From an uncultured Mucilaginibacter sp. (GTDB lineage Bacteria > Bacteroidota > Bacteroidia > Sphingobacteriales > Sphingobacteriaceae), in assembly GCA_903891475.1 (NCBI GenBank), contig CAITEP010000036.1, positions 1 through 64,000 on the forward strand: a DNA stretch of 64,000 bases, written 5' to 3'. Below are positions 17,127-26,708 of the stretch, in pieces (within the stretch, counting starts at the first letter, position 1; each line of letters starts with the position of its first letter). A model generated the notes under the pieces. It saw nothing but the letters and a program-made list of their open reading frames with translations. It was not told where the DNA came from and ran no database searches. A program made the position numbers and the translations under genes.

Positions 17127-18356
17127 ATGTCAAAAATTAAAGTAAAAAATCCGGTAGTTGAACTGGATGGCGATGAAATGACCCGTATTATCTGGAAATT
17201 TATAAAGGATAAACTGATTTTTCCGTATCTAGAGCTGGATATAAAATATTTCGACCTTGGAATTGAATACAGAGATGAAACAAACGACCAAGTTACCATA
17301 GATGCCGCAAATGCGATTTTAAAGTACGGAGTTGGTATTAAGTGCGCCACCATTACACCTGATGAACAACGCGTTAAAGAGTTCAACCTTAAGCAAATGT
17401 GGAAATCACCAAACGGTACCATCCGTAATATTTTGGATGGAACTGTTTTTCGCGAACCTATAGTAATGGCTAATGTACCGCGTTTAGTACCAAACTGGAC
17501 CGCCCCTATATGCATTGGTCGCCACGCGTTTGGAGATCAATACCGCGCAACCGACTTTGTTACCAAAGGCAAAGGGAAACTAACCATTACATTTACACCC
17601 GAAGATGGTGGTGATGCGCAATCGTTCGAGGTGTTTAATTTTAAAGGCGACGGTGTTGCCATGGCCATGTACAATACTGATGAATCAATTATTGGATTTG
17701 CACGTGCCTGCTTTAACCAAGCATTACTTAAAAAATGGCCTCTATATCTGTCTACTAAAAATACTATCCTTAAAAAATATGATGGCAGGTTTAAAGATAT
17801 TTTTCAGGATATTTATGAAAAAGAGTTTAAAACCGAATTTGATGCCAATAATTTAATTTATGAACATCGATTGATCGACGACATGGTGGCTTCGGCTTTA
17901 AAATGGAATGGTAATTTTGTATGGGCTTGTAAAAATTATGATGGGGATGTACAATCAGATACTGTAGCTCAAGGCTTTGGCTCATTGGGTTTAATGACAT
18001 CTACACTGGTAACACCTGATGGAACTGTAATGGAAGCCGAAGCGGCTCATGGAACAGTGACACGCCATTACCGCGACCACCAAGCAGGTAAACCAACGTC
18101 AACCAACCCAATTGCTTCTATTTTTGCCTGGACACGTGGTTTAGAGTTCCGTGGTTTATTGGATGATAACCAGGAGCTTATTAACTTTTGTAAAGCGCTT
18201 GAAGAGGTTTGCATTGAAACAGTAGAAAGCGGTAAAATGACCAAAGATTTAGCCATCACCATAAAACCAAAAGTTGAACACGGTATTGACTACCTATATA
18301 CCGAAGAGTTTTTGGCAGCTATTGATGAAAATTTAAAAGTTAAATTAGGTAAATAG
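17127..18356 (+). CDS. icd: isocitrate dehydrogenase, NADP-dependent (eukaryotic-like type)
   Basis: This 409-residue enzyme converts isocitrate to 2-oxoglutarate in the TCA cycle. It starts [20 protein letters not shown], as in the homodimeric eukaryotic-like IDH subfamily. Substrate-binding KSPNGTIRN is at residues 93-101, the metal ligands lie in RLIDDMVA and the following Asp-rich segment (YDGDVQSD), and the coenzyme loop is [11 protein letters not shown]. The ATG at 17127 is preferred over an upstream in-frame codon because homologues begin there and a -7 box precedes it. A strong terminator follows. Confidence 0.95.
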   Translation: MSKIKVKNPVVELDGDEMTRIIWKFIKDKLIFPYLELDIKYFDLGIEYRDETNDQVTIDAANAILKYGVGIKCATITPDEQRVKEFNLKQMWKSPNGTIRNILDGTVFREPIVMANVPRLVPNWTAPICIGRHAFGDQYRATDFVTKGKGKLTITFTPEDGGDAQSFEVFNFKGDGVAMAMYNTDESIIGFARACFNQALLKKWPLYLSTKNTILKKYDGRFKDIFQDIYEKEFKTEFDANNLIYEHRLIDDMVASALKWNGNFVWACKNYDGDVQSDTVAQGFGSLGLMTSTLVTPDGTVMEAEAAHGTVTRHYRDHQAGKPTSTNPIASIFAWTRGLEFRGLLDDNQELINFCKALEEVCIETVESGKMTKDLAITIKPKVEHGIDYLYTEEFLAAIDENLKVKLGK

Positions 18357-18382
18357 TCTTTTTTGAATAAAAGTATTTCATT

Positions 18383-18417
18383 AATCCTGCCAGATAAAAT
18401 CAGGCAGGATTTTTTTT
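18383..18417 (+). terminator. icd terminator
   Basis: AATCCTGCC/GGCAGGATT form a 9-bp stem that extends through GAT/ATC inside, followed by a run of T. It lies 26 bp after the icd stop. Confidence 0.85.
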
Positions 18418-18522
18418 ATCTTAGATTTTTAATCTTATTATGAATTGGCATATCTTATTAAAAAAACCCTACATAGGAATTAATAATTAACTATTTTACC
18501 AAATAAAACATATTCTATTTAA

Positions 18523-19167
18523 ATGGATCAACCATTAAAAAATAAATTTGACAGTATCATTTTCGATCTTGATGGCACGCTTTGGGATAGTACTCAAAAT
18601 GTAGTTTATGCATGGCAAGCAGCCATAAACGAAGTTGATTTTTTGGATGTGGTAATGACACAAGAAAAAGTAAGATCAATTACCGGATTAGCTTATAATG
18701 TTATTTTTGATATGCTTTTTCCAGAACTCGATCCAATTCAACGAAATAAAGTTATGGAGTTATGCGCAAAGCATGAAATGTCCTTTTTACATAAAAACGG
18801 CGGAATACTTTACCCCAATTTAGAAAACACATTAATTTATCTGGTACAAAAGTACAGGCTCTTTATTGTGAGCAATTGTCAGAATGGCTACATTGAACTA
18901 TTTCTTGAATTTAGCAAGTTTGGAAAATATTTTATAGGTCACCAATGTTATGGAACCAAAGGCTTACCCAAAGCTGATAACATTAAAGACATAGTGATTG
19001 ACTATAACCTGCAAGCGCCGGTTTATATTGGCGATACCCTGGGTGACTATAATTCGGCTGCTAAAGCTGGCGTGCCATTCATTTTTGCAAATTATGGCTT
19101 TGGCATCGTTGAATCCGGACAAATTGCCAACATTAGTAGCTTAACTGAACTTTGCGAATTACTATAA
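18523..19167 (+). CDS. HAD-superfamily phosphatase
   Basis: This 214-residue cytosolic hydrolase has motif I FDLDGTLWDS near residues 14-23, motif II Ser in FIVSNCQ, motif III Lys in GLPKADNI and motif IV in YIGDTLGDYNSA. The helical cap between motifs I and II fits the phosphoglycolate phosphatase/beta-phosphoglucomutase branch. Substrate is unknown. It is followed by a 140-bp gap to the DUF2851 gene on the same strand. Confidence 0.88.
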   Translation: MDQPLKNKFDSIIFDLDGTLWDSTQNVVYAWQAAINEVDFLDVVMTQEKVRSITGLAYNVIFDMLFPELDPIQRNKVMELCAKHEMSFLHKNGGILYPNLENTLIYLVQKYRLFIVSNCQNGYIELFLEFSKFGKYFIGHQCYGTKGLPKADNIKDIVIDYNLQAPVYIGDTLGDYNSAAKAGVPFIFANYGFGIVESGQIANISSLTELCELL

Positions 19168-19307
19168 GACGCCCTATAATTCAGTCTAACAGCAGGAGAT
19201 AAATAAAATAACATTAGCTTTCGAAGCCGTTATATAACATGTTTAAATTAATTTTTAATTGTTAATATTTTTTTATATTTATTACTAAAAAAACATTAAC
19301 ATTAATT

Positions 19308-20594
19308 ATGATTTTTGCTGAGGATTTTTTACACTATATCTGGAAATTTCAATTATTTGAGCATAAAAACCTCCAAACAATTGACGGTGAAAGCATTGAA
19401 ATTATTGCTGCAGGCAGTCATAATACTGATTCTGGTCCCGACTTTCATACTGCCAAAATTCGAATTGCTGATACGCTATGGGCGGGAAATGTGGAAGTGC
19501 ACATCAATTCGTCTGATTGGGTAAAGCACCATCATCAAATTGATAACGCCTATTATAATGTGATACTCCATGTGGTATATACAGATGATGAACCCTTATT
19601 TTTATCAGACGGGCGTAAGATACCTACAGTTGAATTAAAAGACCGGATCTCTAATAACCTGTACAACCATTATCAACAGCTTATTTCTGGCAATCAAACT
19701 ATTATACCTTGCGAAAACGCTATCAGTAATATTGATGGCTTAACCATGTACAACTGGCTTACGAGGGTATTGATTGAACGTTTCGAAAAAAAGAGTATTG
19801 CTGTTATTAAGACACTTAAACTCAATAAAGACGATTGGGAGGAAACATTTTATCAATATCTGGCGGCAAATTTTGGCTTTAAAACCAATGCATTACCTTT
19901 TGAATTACTAGCAAAATCAATCACACAAAATATTTTTGCCAAGCATAAAAATAATCCATTACAAATTGAAGCATTAATATTTGGGCAATCTGGTTTATTA
20001 ATTGGTGATTTTAATGATGACTATCCTTTAAAATTAAAGGCTGAGTATGCTTTTTTAGCTAAAAAATATCATCTAAAACCAATTGAGCCTCATTTATGGA
20101 AATTTATGCGCTTACGTCCTCAAAATTTCCCAACAGTGAGGCTGGCGCAATTTGCCGCACTAATAGTAAATTCAAACCATTTATTTTCAAAAATACTGGA
20201 AACGAATGATGTAAAAATACTTAGAGAATTATTTACTACTGTTAAAGTGAATACTTATTGGGATAAGCATTACAGATTTGACGTTGAATCGGTTGAATCA
20301 GAAAAAAATATGGGAACATCTTCTATTGATATATTACTGATCAATACAGTGGCCACATTTTTATTTTGCTATGGAAAACATCATCAGCTACAAAATATTA
20401 TAGATAAAAGCCTAAAGTTATTGGAAATTTTACCAAAAGAAAACAATAAAATCATCCAAAACTTTAGTAACTTAGGACTCAAAATAAAGTCTGCTCTCGA
20501 ATCGCAGGCCTTGCTTGAATTAAATAACAATTATTGCAGCCGGAAAAAGTGTTTGCAGTGTGCTATTGGAAATAAAATACTAAAACTCAATTGA
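19308..20594 (+). CDS. DUF2851 family protein
   Basis: This 428-residue soluble protein is recognised by the N-terminal FLHYIWKFQLF, the signature AGSHNTDSGPDFHTAKIRI and GNVEVHINSSDWVKHHH. The C-terminus carries a Cys-containing tail, CSRKKCLQCAIG, that could bind a metal. The family is widespread in Bacteroidota and has no proven function. The PspC-like gene begins 1 bp after the stop, so they are one operon. Confidence 0.9.
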   Translation: MIFAEDFLHYIWKFQLFEHKNLQTIDGESIEIIAAGSHNTDSGPDFHTAKIRIADTLWAGNVEVHINSSDWVKHHHQIDNAYYNVILHVVYTDDEPLFLSDGRKIPTVELKDRISNNLYNHYQQLISGNQTIIPCENAISNIDGLTMYNWLTRVLIERFEKKSIAVIKTLKLNKDDWEETFYQYLAANFGFKTNALPFELLAKSITQNIFAKHKNNPLQIEALIFGQSGLLIGDFNDDYPLKLKAEYAFLAKKYHLKPIEPHLWKFMRLRPQNFPTVRLAQFAALIVNSNHLFSKILETNDVKILRELFTTVKVNTYWDKHYRFDVESVESEKNMGTSSIDILLINTVATFLFCYGKHHQLQNIIDKSLKLLEILPKENNKIIQNFSNLGLKIKSALESQALLELNNNYCSRKKCLQCAIGNKILKLN

Positions 20595-20595
20595 T

Positions 20596-20817
20596 ATGTT
20601 GCAACAAATTATTACTTATTTTGAAAGACATTCCTTTGGTGTATGTACCTATTTGGGCGAAAAATTCAATATCTCAATAGCTAAAATTAGGTTATTTTTT
20701 ATTTATTCTTCTTTTTTGGCAGTAGGCTTTCCATTAATTGTTTATGTATGCGCCGGAATTGTACTTGATTTTCGTAACTACATCAAACGCACGCGCACCC
20801 GAGTAAGCGATTTTTAA
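20596..20817 (+). CDS. PspC-domain small membrane protein
   Basis: A 73-residue protein resembles the PspC domain: GVCTYLGEKFNISIAKIRLFF, then a long hydrophobic helix (YSSFLAVGFPLIVYVCAGIVL), ending in a basic tail with RTRTRV. PspC proteins regulate or sense phage-shock/envelope stress in other bacteria; here no PspA or PspB is seen nearby. Its start directly follows the DUF2851 stop. Confidence 0.8.
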   Translation: MLQQIITYFERHSFGVCTYLGEKFNISIAKIRLFFIYSSFLAVGFPLIVYVCAGIVLDFRNYIKRTRTRVSDF

Positions 20818-21039
20818 TTTAACTCTTTTTTTAGGCTACTTTATTCTCACATTTAGCCTTTCATTTTCCAATTATCAAATAACATAAAACCTTTATACTT
20901 AGGTAGTGTTCTTTTATTAAAATAGCAATAAACCATTTTTAAGAATTAAAAATACCCGATTTTAGTTTCTATAAAGTATTAAAATAGTGTAAAAATACTT
21001 TGGCAAAATCAAAACCGGCTTATTTTAATAAGTAAACTA

Positions 21040-21047
21040 TACCTTTG
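21040..21047 (+). promoter_or_regulatory. -7 box abutting the engB start codon
   Basis: TACCTTTG matches TAnnTTTG and ends 4 nt before the engB ATG, which would put the transcript start at or next to the ATG. The same arrangement precedes gldA. Confidence 0.45.
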
Positions 21048-21051
21048 CCAT

Positions 21052-21666
21052 ATGGTTATTAAATCGGCAACATTTATTTGTAGTAATACCCAAGTATCAA
21101 AATTACCTCCACCGGTAATGCCCGAATACGCTTTCATAGGCCGATCAAATGTTGGTAAATCATCATTAATAAACATGCTTACCAGTAAAAAGGGACTGGC
21201 AAAAACTTCGCAAACACCTGGAAAAACACAATTAATCAATCATTTTTTAATTAATGAAAATTGGTACATTGTTGATTTACCCGGCTATGGTTATGCCAGG
21301 GCATCTAAAAGCAAGAAAGCAGATTGGGATAAATTCATCCACACTTATTTAGATAAAAGGGAAAGCCTGCAATGTGTAATGGTTTTAATTGATAGCCGGT
21401 TGGAGCCACAAAAAATTGATGTAGAATTTTGTAACTGGCTGGGTGAAAAAGGATTATCATTTGTATTGATTTTCACAAAAGCCGACAAACAATCGAATGT
21501 AAAAACCGACCAAAATGTCGCGAAGTTTAAAAAATCACTTGGTGAAACATTTGAAGAAGTACCTGAATATTTTATCACCTCATCTGAAACGCAATTAGGG
21601 CGTGATGATATATTAACTTTTATTGAAAATATTAATAAGGTATTTAAAATACCGCAACTAAATTAA
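21052..21666 (+). CDS. engB: ribosome biogenesis GTPase EngB (YihA/YsxC)
   Basis: This 204-residue single-domain GTPase is needed for large ribosomal subunit assembly. The P-loop is GRSNVGKSS, switch I Thr lies in SQTPGKTQ, G3 is DLPGYGYA and G4 is TKADK; the final SSETQLG is the G5 region. The start ATG at 21052 agrees with the family N-terminus, just before ATFICSNT. Monocistronic or with the OsmC gene 52 bp downstream. Confidence 0.95.
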   Translation: MVIKSATFICSNTQVSKLPPPVMPEYAFIGRSNVGKSSLINMLTSKKGLAKTSQTPGKTQLINHFLINENWYIVDLPGYGYARASKSKKADWDKFIHTYLDKRESLQCVMVLIDSRLEPQKIDVEFCNWLGEKGLSFVLIFTKADKQSNVKTDQNVAKFKKSLGETFEEVPEYFITSSETQLGRDDILTFIENINKVFKIPQLN

Positions 21667-21668
21667 AG

Positions 21669-21682
21669 ACTTGTACACAAGT
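21669..21682. promoter_or_regulatory. inverted repeat upstream of OsmC gene
   Basis: ACTTGT-AC-ACAAGT lies about 36 bp upstream of the OsmC-family start, where an operator or promoter would be expected. In other bacteria this family is induced by peroxide regulators. No regulator can be named here. Confidence 0.3.
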
Positions 21683-21718
21683 AGTTTTTGAATTAATCAT
21701 ATTAAAAAAAAATAAATT

Positions 21719-22138
21719 ATGAAACGTACCGCACATGCGCATTGGAACGGCACTTTAACTGCTGGAAAGGGCGAAATCTCTACCCAAAGTACTACCTTAA
21801 ACAATACACAATTTTCGTTCAAAACTCGCTTTCAAGAAGGTGTGGGCACAAATCCGGAAGAGCTAATTGCCGCTGCACATGCAGGATGTTTTACAATGGC
21901 AGTTGGAGCCGCTTTAAGCCAGGCAGGGTTTACTCCGGGCGATTTATCAACCGAGGCTATACTCGACTTGGACATGGCAGCTTTAAGCATTACAGGTATT
22001 CATCTGGAACTAAAAGGCTCGGTAATTGATGGTGTTTCAGAAGAAAAATTTAATGAGATTGCTCTCGGGGCAAAATCAAATTGTATAATATCAAAAGCAT
22101 TGAGTGTTCCAATATCACTACATGTTATTTACGGATAA
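21719..22138 (+). CDS. OsmC-family peroxiredoxin
   Basis: This 139-residue protein has both redox cysteines of the OsmC/Ohr fold: C57 in AAAHAGCFTMAV and C122 in SNCIISKAL. Residues GTNPEELIAAAHAGCF are typical of the OsmC branch. It would reduce organic hydroperoxides in the cytoplasm. It is followed by a strong hairpin terminator shared with the convergent histidine kinase gene. Confidence 0.92.
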   Translation: MKRTAHAHWNGTLTAGKGEISTQSTTLNNTQFSFKTRFQEGVGTNPEELIAAAHAGCFTMAVGAALSQAGFTPGDLSTEAILDLDMAALSITGIHLELKGSVIDGVSEEKFNEIALGAKSNCIISKALSVPISLHVIYG

Positions 22139-22161
22139 TATTAAAGTGTCTTGATAAACAA

Positions 22162-22198
22162 AAAATGGTTAATGTTTTGAGCATTAACCATTTTTTTT
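22162..22198. terminator. bidirectional terminator
   Basis: A perfect 13-bp stem, AAAATGGTTAATG/CATTAACCATTTT, with a 7-nt loop carries an A-run on one side and a T-run on the other. It serves the convergent OsmC and histidine kinase genes. Confidence 0.85.
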
Positions 22199-22212
22199 GG
22201 CTTTACAAAAGG

Positions 22213-24432
22213 CTATAAAGTTTTTGATGGACCTATTGAAGTTGGCTTCATAGTGCCTTTTGGTATGGTAAAGGTAAACTCGGTACCTTCACCTAATTTA
22301 CTTTTTACCCAAATTTTGCCATTACATTTTTCAACCAAATCTTTACAAAAAAGCATGCCCATTCCGGTACCGCTTTCATTTTGTGTACCTGCCTTACTAT
22401 TTACCTTACTTTTAAAAATTTTATCTAATTGCTCTTCGCTCATCCCAGTTCCGGTATCTTTCACCGAAACAAATGCATTGTTTTCATCAAAGCTACCTGC
22501 CGTTATTTCAATATTATCATTTTGATTCGAAAATTTAATGGCATTGGTTACTAAGTTTCTAACTACTATACGTATTGAATTTGGATCGGCAGAAACTACC
22601 AAATTATCCGGAACATTATCAATTAAGGTAATGCCCTTTAAGTTTGCTTGTTCTTGATAATTGCTTGTTTCAAAAACTACTACTTCTTTTATATGAAAAC
22701 TTTTGGCAAAATTTTCAAAATTTTCCATCTGGCTGTTTATCCAAAACAATAATGTATCCAGAAAATCAGAAGTATATTCAAGCTTTTTTAACACGCTCGG
22801 AATCATCTCCAACATCTCTTTATACGATATGGTATCATCTTGCAATAAACCAAATAAGCCGCGTAATGTACTTAACGGTGCCCTCAAATCATGAGCTAGC
22901 ACCGAAATCAACCTGTCTTTTAAAGAGTTTAAACTATTTAGTTTTTGTGCTTGTTCATCAATATCTGTTTTTTGGTCAAGTACCTCCTTGTTTTTTTCTT
23001 CTAGCATGAGGTTTATTTTTTGCTGCTTAAGCCTTTGCAAATAATAAACCAATGAAATTGCAATCATCGCGATTAATAAAATCATGGCCACGGTAATAAC
23101 CCACCGTTGTTGATCTATTCTTTGCTTATAGGCCGCATCTTTTTCCTGCTGTAAAATACTTATCTTCTTTTGCTTGATATTAAAGTCAGACTCTAAATTA
23201 AACGAAGTTAGCTTTTGTATATTTTCATTACTAAATAAACTATCTTTTAAGGTAGTATATTGATAAAGAACCGAATAAGCAACCTTATAATTATTTAAAC
23301 CAGCCAAAGCATAATGCAATTGCAATAAAGAATTTGATAGTAAATCGAGGTAACCATACTTGGTTGCCAAATTTTTTGCTTTGATTGCGTAATCATAGGC
23401 TTTTTTATAGTTTCCTTGCTTATTATAAAAAACAGCTAAGGCGTTAAATGCTCTAATTTGATCATTACTAAAATCAAATTTAATTGAAATTTTTTCCGCA
23501 TCTAACAAATATTGAATGGCCTTAGCATTTTGCTTTAAATAGGTGTATGATAACCCTAAGTCAATATAATTTAAACAAATTCCATCTTTGTCATCAAGAG
23601 TTCTTGAAATATTTAATGATTGAATTAAATAGCTAATTGCCAGGTAATAGTCTTTTTGAGCAAGAAAGGTTCCACCTATATTTAAGTAGGCTACACTTAC
23701 CCTGGTTTGTGATTTAATACCTTTATACATTAGCAAAGCTTTTTTGAAATAATTAAGAGCCGGATTATACATCTCCATGCTTTTAAGTACATCTCCAATG
23801 TCATTATATATATCGGCAATCAACTTTTTATCATTCAAGGTGATTTCAATTTCCAAGGATTTATAATAGAAATCGAGGGCGGTGGAATATTGTACTTTTG
23901 TCGCATAAAAATTCGCCAAATTTTTATACCCTTCGCCTATCCTTCTCTGGTCTCCCAATTGTTTTGAGATAGATAATGACTTATTTAAGTAAGTGAGCTC
24001 TGATTTAAAATCAGAATAAAATTCAAAATATGCGGCATACAATGAGTAACATCTACTTAGTCCGCTTAAATTATTAACGCTTTTGTATATGTTTATGGCT
24101 TCATTTAAGCCTCTTTTAAAATCTTTATAATTTCCACTATTTAAACTTATTTGAGCTGCTAAAAACGATGCGGTGGCTTGCCCGTATTTATAATTTATTT
24201 TTTGCGATAATACCTTGGCCTTATTACAATAAAAAAGAGTACTGTCAGGATTATTTTGGTTAAACCGTTCGGCAATTAAATTCAGGTTGTTAATGTATTG
24301 CGTATCGGGCTTTAAATCGTTCTTGTTAGAACTACTTATAATATTTTTTATACTATCAATGCTATTGCGGTTTGTTGTTGCAAGCACATTAGTTGTAAAT
24401 AGTAAAGAAAAGATTATAGCAGTTATTCTCAA
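22213..24432 (-). CDS. TPR-containing sensor histidine kinase
   Basis: The 739-residue protein has a signal peptide (MRITAIIFSLLFTTNVLA), a periplasmic region of tandem tetratricopeptide repeats to about residue 420, one membrane helix (WVITVAMILLIAMIAISLVY), a coiled-coil, then HisKA and HATPase domains. The phospho-acceptor is H514 in LAHDLRAPLSTLRGLFGLL. The ATP-binding boxes are VRNLVTNAIKFS, DTGTGMSEE and GTGMGMLFCKDLVE. TPR histidine kinases of this layout are common in Bacteroidota; the signal is unknown. No response regulator is adjacent, so the partner is unlinked. Confidence 0.92.
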   Translation of the reverse strand: MRITAIIFSLLFTTNVLATTNRNSIDSIKNIISSSNKNDLKPDTQYINNLNLIAERFNQNNPDSTLFYCNKAKVLSQKINYKYGQATASFLAAQISLNSGNYKDFKRGLNEAINIYKSVNNLSGLSRCYSLYAAYFEFYSDFKSELTYLNKSLSISKQLGDQRRIGEGYKNLANFYATKVQYSTALDFYYKSLEIEITLNDKKLIADIYNDIGDVLKSMEMYNPALNYFKKALLMYKGIKSQTRVSVAYLNIGGTFLAQKDYYLAISYLIQSLNISRTLDDKDGICLNYIDLGLSYTYLKQNAKAIQYLLDAEKISIKFDFSNDQIRAFNALAVFYNKQGNYKKAYDYAIKAKNLATKYGYLDLLSNSLLQLHYALAGLNNYKVAYSVLYQYTTLKDSLFSNENIQKLTSFNLESDFNIKQKKISILQQEKDAAYKQRIDQQRWVITVAMILLIAMIAISLVYYLQRLKQQKINLMLEEKNKEVLDQKTDIDEQAQKLNSLNSLKDRLISVLAHDLRAPLSTLRGLFGLLQDDTISYKEMLEMIPSVLKKLEYTSDFLDTLLFWINSQMENFENFAKSFHIKEVVVFETSNYQEQANLKGITLIDNVPDNLVVSADPNSIRIVVRNLVTNAIKFSNQNDNIEITAGSFDENNAFVSVKDTGTGMSEEQLDKIFKSKVNSKAGTQNESGTGMGMLFCKDLVEKCNGKIWVKSKLGEGTEFTFTIPKGTMKPTSIGPSKTL

Positions 24433-24528
24433 AGTTATAGTTTGCTTATTTTTAACAGTTTGCCTTATTAAAAATTAATCAGACAAAATTACTATTCTTT
24501 TTTGTTCAACTTAAATAAAACAAAAAAA

Positions 24529-24554
24529 ACCCGTTTTCGTAAAAGAAAACGGGT
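24529..24554 (-). terminator. rpsT terminator
   Basis: ACCCGTTTTC/GAAAACGGGT form a perfect 10-bp stem with a 6-nt loop. On the minus strand it is followed by a run of eight T. It lies 42 bp after the rpsT stop. Confidence 0.9.
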
Positions 24555-24596
24555 AGAATACAGCCTAAAATTGCAAGACTGAAATAATATAACGTA

Positions 24597-24854
24597 TTAA
24601 TAGCTAAGGCTATTAACAAATTTTGTAAGCTTTGATTTATTATTTGAAGCCTTGTTTTTATGAATAACATTCTTTTTTGCAAGCCTGTCAAGCATTGAAA
24701 CAACTTTTACCAGAAGCACTTTTGCTTCGTATTTGCTGGTAGTAGTCCTTAATTTCTTTATGGCGTTTCTAGTAGTTTTTGCCTGATACCTGTTACGTAA
24801 GCGCTTTGCAGCGTTGGCACGTATACGTTTTATTGATGATTTATGATTTGCCAT
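24597..24854 (-). CDS. rpsT: 30S ribosomal protein S20
   Basis: This 85-residue basic helical protein of the small ribosomal subunit binds 16S rRNA. The sequence begins [20 protein letters not shown] and continues with TRNAIKKLR and the helical [19 protein letters not shown] typical of S20. It is monocistronic, with a consensus promoter at 24887-24917 and a strong terminator. Confidence 0.96.
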   Translation of the reverse strand: MANHKSSIKRIRANAAKRLRNRYQAKTTRNAIKKLRTTTSKYEAKVLLVKVVSMLDRLAKKNVIHKNKASNNKSKLTKFVNSLSY

Positions 24855-24886
24855 TGTATAGCTAGTATTTTTTTCTTTAAGGACTG

Positions 24887-24917
24887 CAAATATACAGCGT
24901 TTTTTTTATAAATCAAA
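24887..24917 (-). promoter_or_regulatory. rpsT promoter, exact Bacteroidota consensus
   Basis: On the minus strand the order is TTTG (24917-24914), a 19-bp spacer, then TATATTTG (24894-24887). This is an exact match to the TTTG-N19-TAnnTTTG promoter consensus of Bacteroidota sigma-ABfr. The -7 box lies 32 bp upstream of the rpsT ATG. Confidence 0.85.
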
Positions 24918-25009
24918 TCTCTTTTTAAATAAGTTCCACTGCACGCGATTTTTTTATAAATCAAGGTAATTTTATAATTGATTAACCATCTAGTATTAAA
25001 TTCTATACC

Positions 25010-25017
25010 TAAATTTG
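25010..25017 (+). promoter_or_regulatory. -7 box of the zinc phospholipase-like gene
   Basis: TAAATTTG matches TAnnTTTG, 15 bp before the ATG at 25033. No clear -33 element was found. Confidence 0.4.
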
Positions 25018-25032
25018 ATATTTAATTAATGC

Positions 25033-25977
25033 ATGAAAACAATTGGCAGGTTTATACTTGGTGTTTTATTAATGGCTAGTTGTTGTTCGTGGGGGTTTTT
25101 TGTTCATTATCGTATTAACCACATTGCGGTTTTTATTTTGCCCAAGGCATTGAAAGGTTTTTATGAAAGTAATATCCAGTATATTACAGAGCATGCGGTA
25201 AGTGCCGATAAGCGCAGGTATGTTGACTCAGCCGAAGCGCCAAGGCATTTTTTAAATGCCGATCATTTTGGGAAAAATCCTTTTAGAGCCATCCCACATA
25301 ATTATTATGATGCCGCCATTAAATATACCGCCGATACTTTGAATAAATATGGTACTTTACCTTGGACAATTGAAAACAATTATTATAGGCTGGTAAAAGC
25401 TTTTAAACAGCACGATACGTTAGCCATATTAGCTATTTCCGCAAATTTAGGTCATTATATTGCCGACGCCCATGTTCCGCTTCATTTAACCGAAAATTAT
25501 AATGGGCAACTAAGCAATCAAACCGGCATCCATGCCTTGTGGGAAAACAGGTTACCTGAGCTTTTTTTTAATCGTTATCGATTATATGTTGGGCAGGCCA
25601 GATATGTGGAAAACCCCTTAAATGAAGATTTCAAAATATGTAAATCATCTTTTATTTGTGTTGATTCGGTATTAAAATTTGAACAATTAATTAATAAATC
25701 ATTCAAACCACAGGATAAATATGAAATGCTTGCACACGGGAAAAAGAAGATAAAGGATTATTCCAACGCCTATGCAAGTGCCTATAACAAGCTATTAAAC
25801 AGAATGGTTGAACGCCGTATGCGCTCAGCTATACTTTCAATTGGAAGCTATTGGTATTCGGCATGGGTGGATGCAGGGCAACCTGATTTGAATAAATTGA
25901 TTAAAAAGCCGCTCAATAAACCTGAGCGTAGAATGCTATATAAAGAGCAATTAAAGTTTATAAGCCAAAAAGGTTAA
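25033..25977 (+). CDS. zinc-dependent phospholipase C/S1-P1 nuclease-fold protein
   Basis: This 314-residue exported protein's N-terminus ends SCCSWGFFVHYRINH. Cleavage before W20 would give an N-terminal Trp, which is a zinc ligand in this fold, with H25 and H30 close by. Further ligands are expected in HFLNADHFG, LGHYIADAHVPLHL and GIHALWENRL, which match the trinuclear zinc site of phospholipase C and S1/P1 nucleases. Substrate, phospholipid or nucleic acid, cannot be decided. The gene stands alone, transcribed from the -7 box at 25010, opposite the DedA gene. Confidence 0.85.
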   Translation: MKTIGRFILGVLLMASCCSWGFFVHYRINHIAVFILPKALKGFYESNIQYITEHAVSADKRRYVDSAEAPRHFLNADHFGKNPFRAIPHNYYDAAIKYTADTLNKYGTLPWTIENNYYRLVKAFKQHDTLAILAISANLGHYIADAHVPLHLTENYNGQLSNQTGIHALWENRLPELFFNRYRLYVGQARYVENPLNEDFKICKSSFICVDSVLKFEQLINKSFKPQDKYEMLAHGKKKIKDYSNAYASAYNKLLNRMVERRMRSAILSIGSYWYSAWVDAGQPDLNKLIKKPLNKPERRMLYKEQLKFISQKG

Positions 25978-26005
25978 GCCAAATACAGAAAATACTTTGA
26001 TTTTA

Positions 26006-26683
26006 CTAAATCCCGATTTTAATGCTATTGCTTCTTTTTGATTTAATTGCTGTATAAATTGGTGGTAGAATTGAAACTACAATAATGACCACCCCAACCA
26101 GCGCGAAATGTGATTTAAAAAAAGGAACGTTACCTAACAAATACCCCGCGAATAAAAAAACTGCAATCCAAGAAACGCCTCCAATAATATTATACAAACT
26201 ATATTTCAAAAAAGGCATATTACCTACTCCTGCTACAAAAGGTGCTACAGTACGTATAATGGGCATAAACCGACTAAAAATAACTGCAGTTGCGCCATAT
26301 TTATCAAAAAATGCCTTGGTTTGCAAATAGTAATCTAACTTTAAAATCTTATTATTTTCTTTAAATACTTTTGGTCCTAAATACCCGCCTAGTAAATAAT
26401 TTACAGTATTACCACTAAATGCTGCTACAACTAAAATTAAGCATAACAGGTACATATTTAAACCAGTATTGCCACCTGCAATTAACGCACCAGCAGCAAA
26501 TAACAATGAATCGCCGGGTAAAAATGGAGTAATAACAAAACCCGTTTCTGCAAAAATAATAGCGAACAAAATCAGGTAGGTTAAGGAGTGATACTGTAAG
26601 ATAATACTAGCTAGGTGTTTATCAATGTGAATGATAAAATCAAGAAGGCTTTTTACAATTTCCAATATGCTAATTTTTAACAA
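26006..26683 (-). CDS. DedA family membrane protein
   Basis: This 225-residue membrane protein has DedA/SNARE-associated signatures: ETGFVITPFLPGDSLLFAAG, and the amphipathic block FSRFMPIIRTVAPFVAGVGNMPF with its conserved Arg and Pro. DedA proteins help recycle undecaprenyl phosphate or other lipid carriers and keep membrane potential. It is located downstream of two DUF4397 lipoprotein genes, 25 bp after the second, and may be in their operon. Confidence 0.92.
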   Translation of the reverse strand: MLKISILEIVKSLLDFIIHIDKHLASIILQYHSLTYLILFAIIFAETGFVITPFLPGDSLLFAAGALIAGGNTGLNMYLLCLILVVAAFSGNTVNYLLGGYLGPKVFKENNKILKLDYYLQTKAFFDKYGATAVIFSRFMPIIRTVAPFVAGVGNMPFLKYSLYNIIGGVSWIAVFLFAGYLLGNVPFFKSHFALVGVVIIVVSILPPIYTAIKSKRSNSIKIGI

Positions 26684-26708
26684 AAATATAAATAAAACTT
26701 AAACCTCT

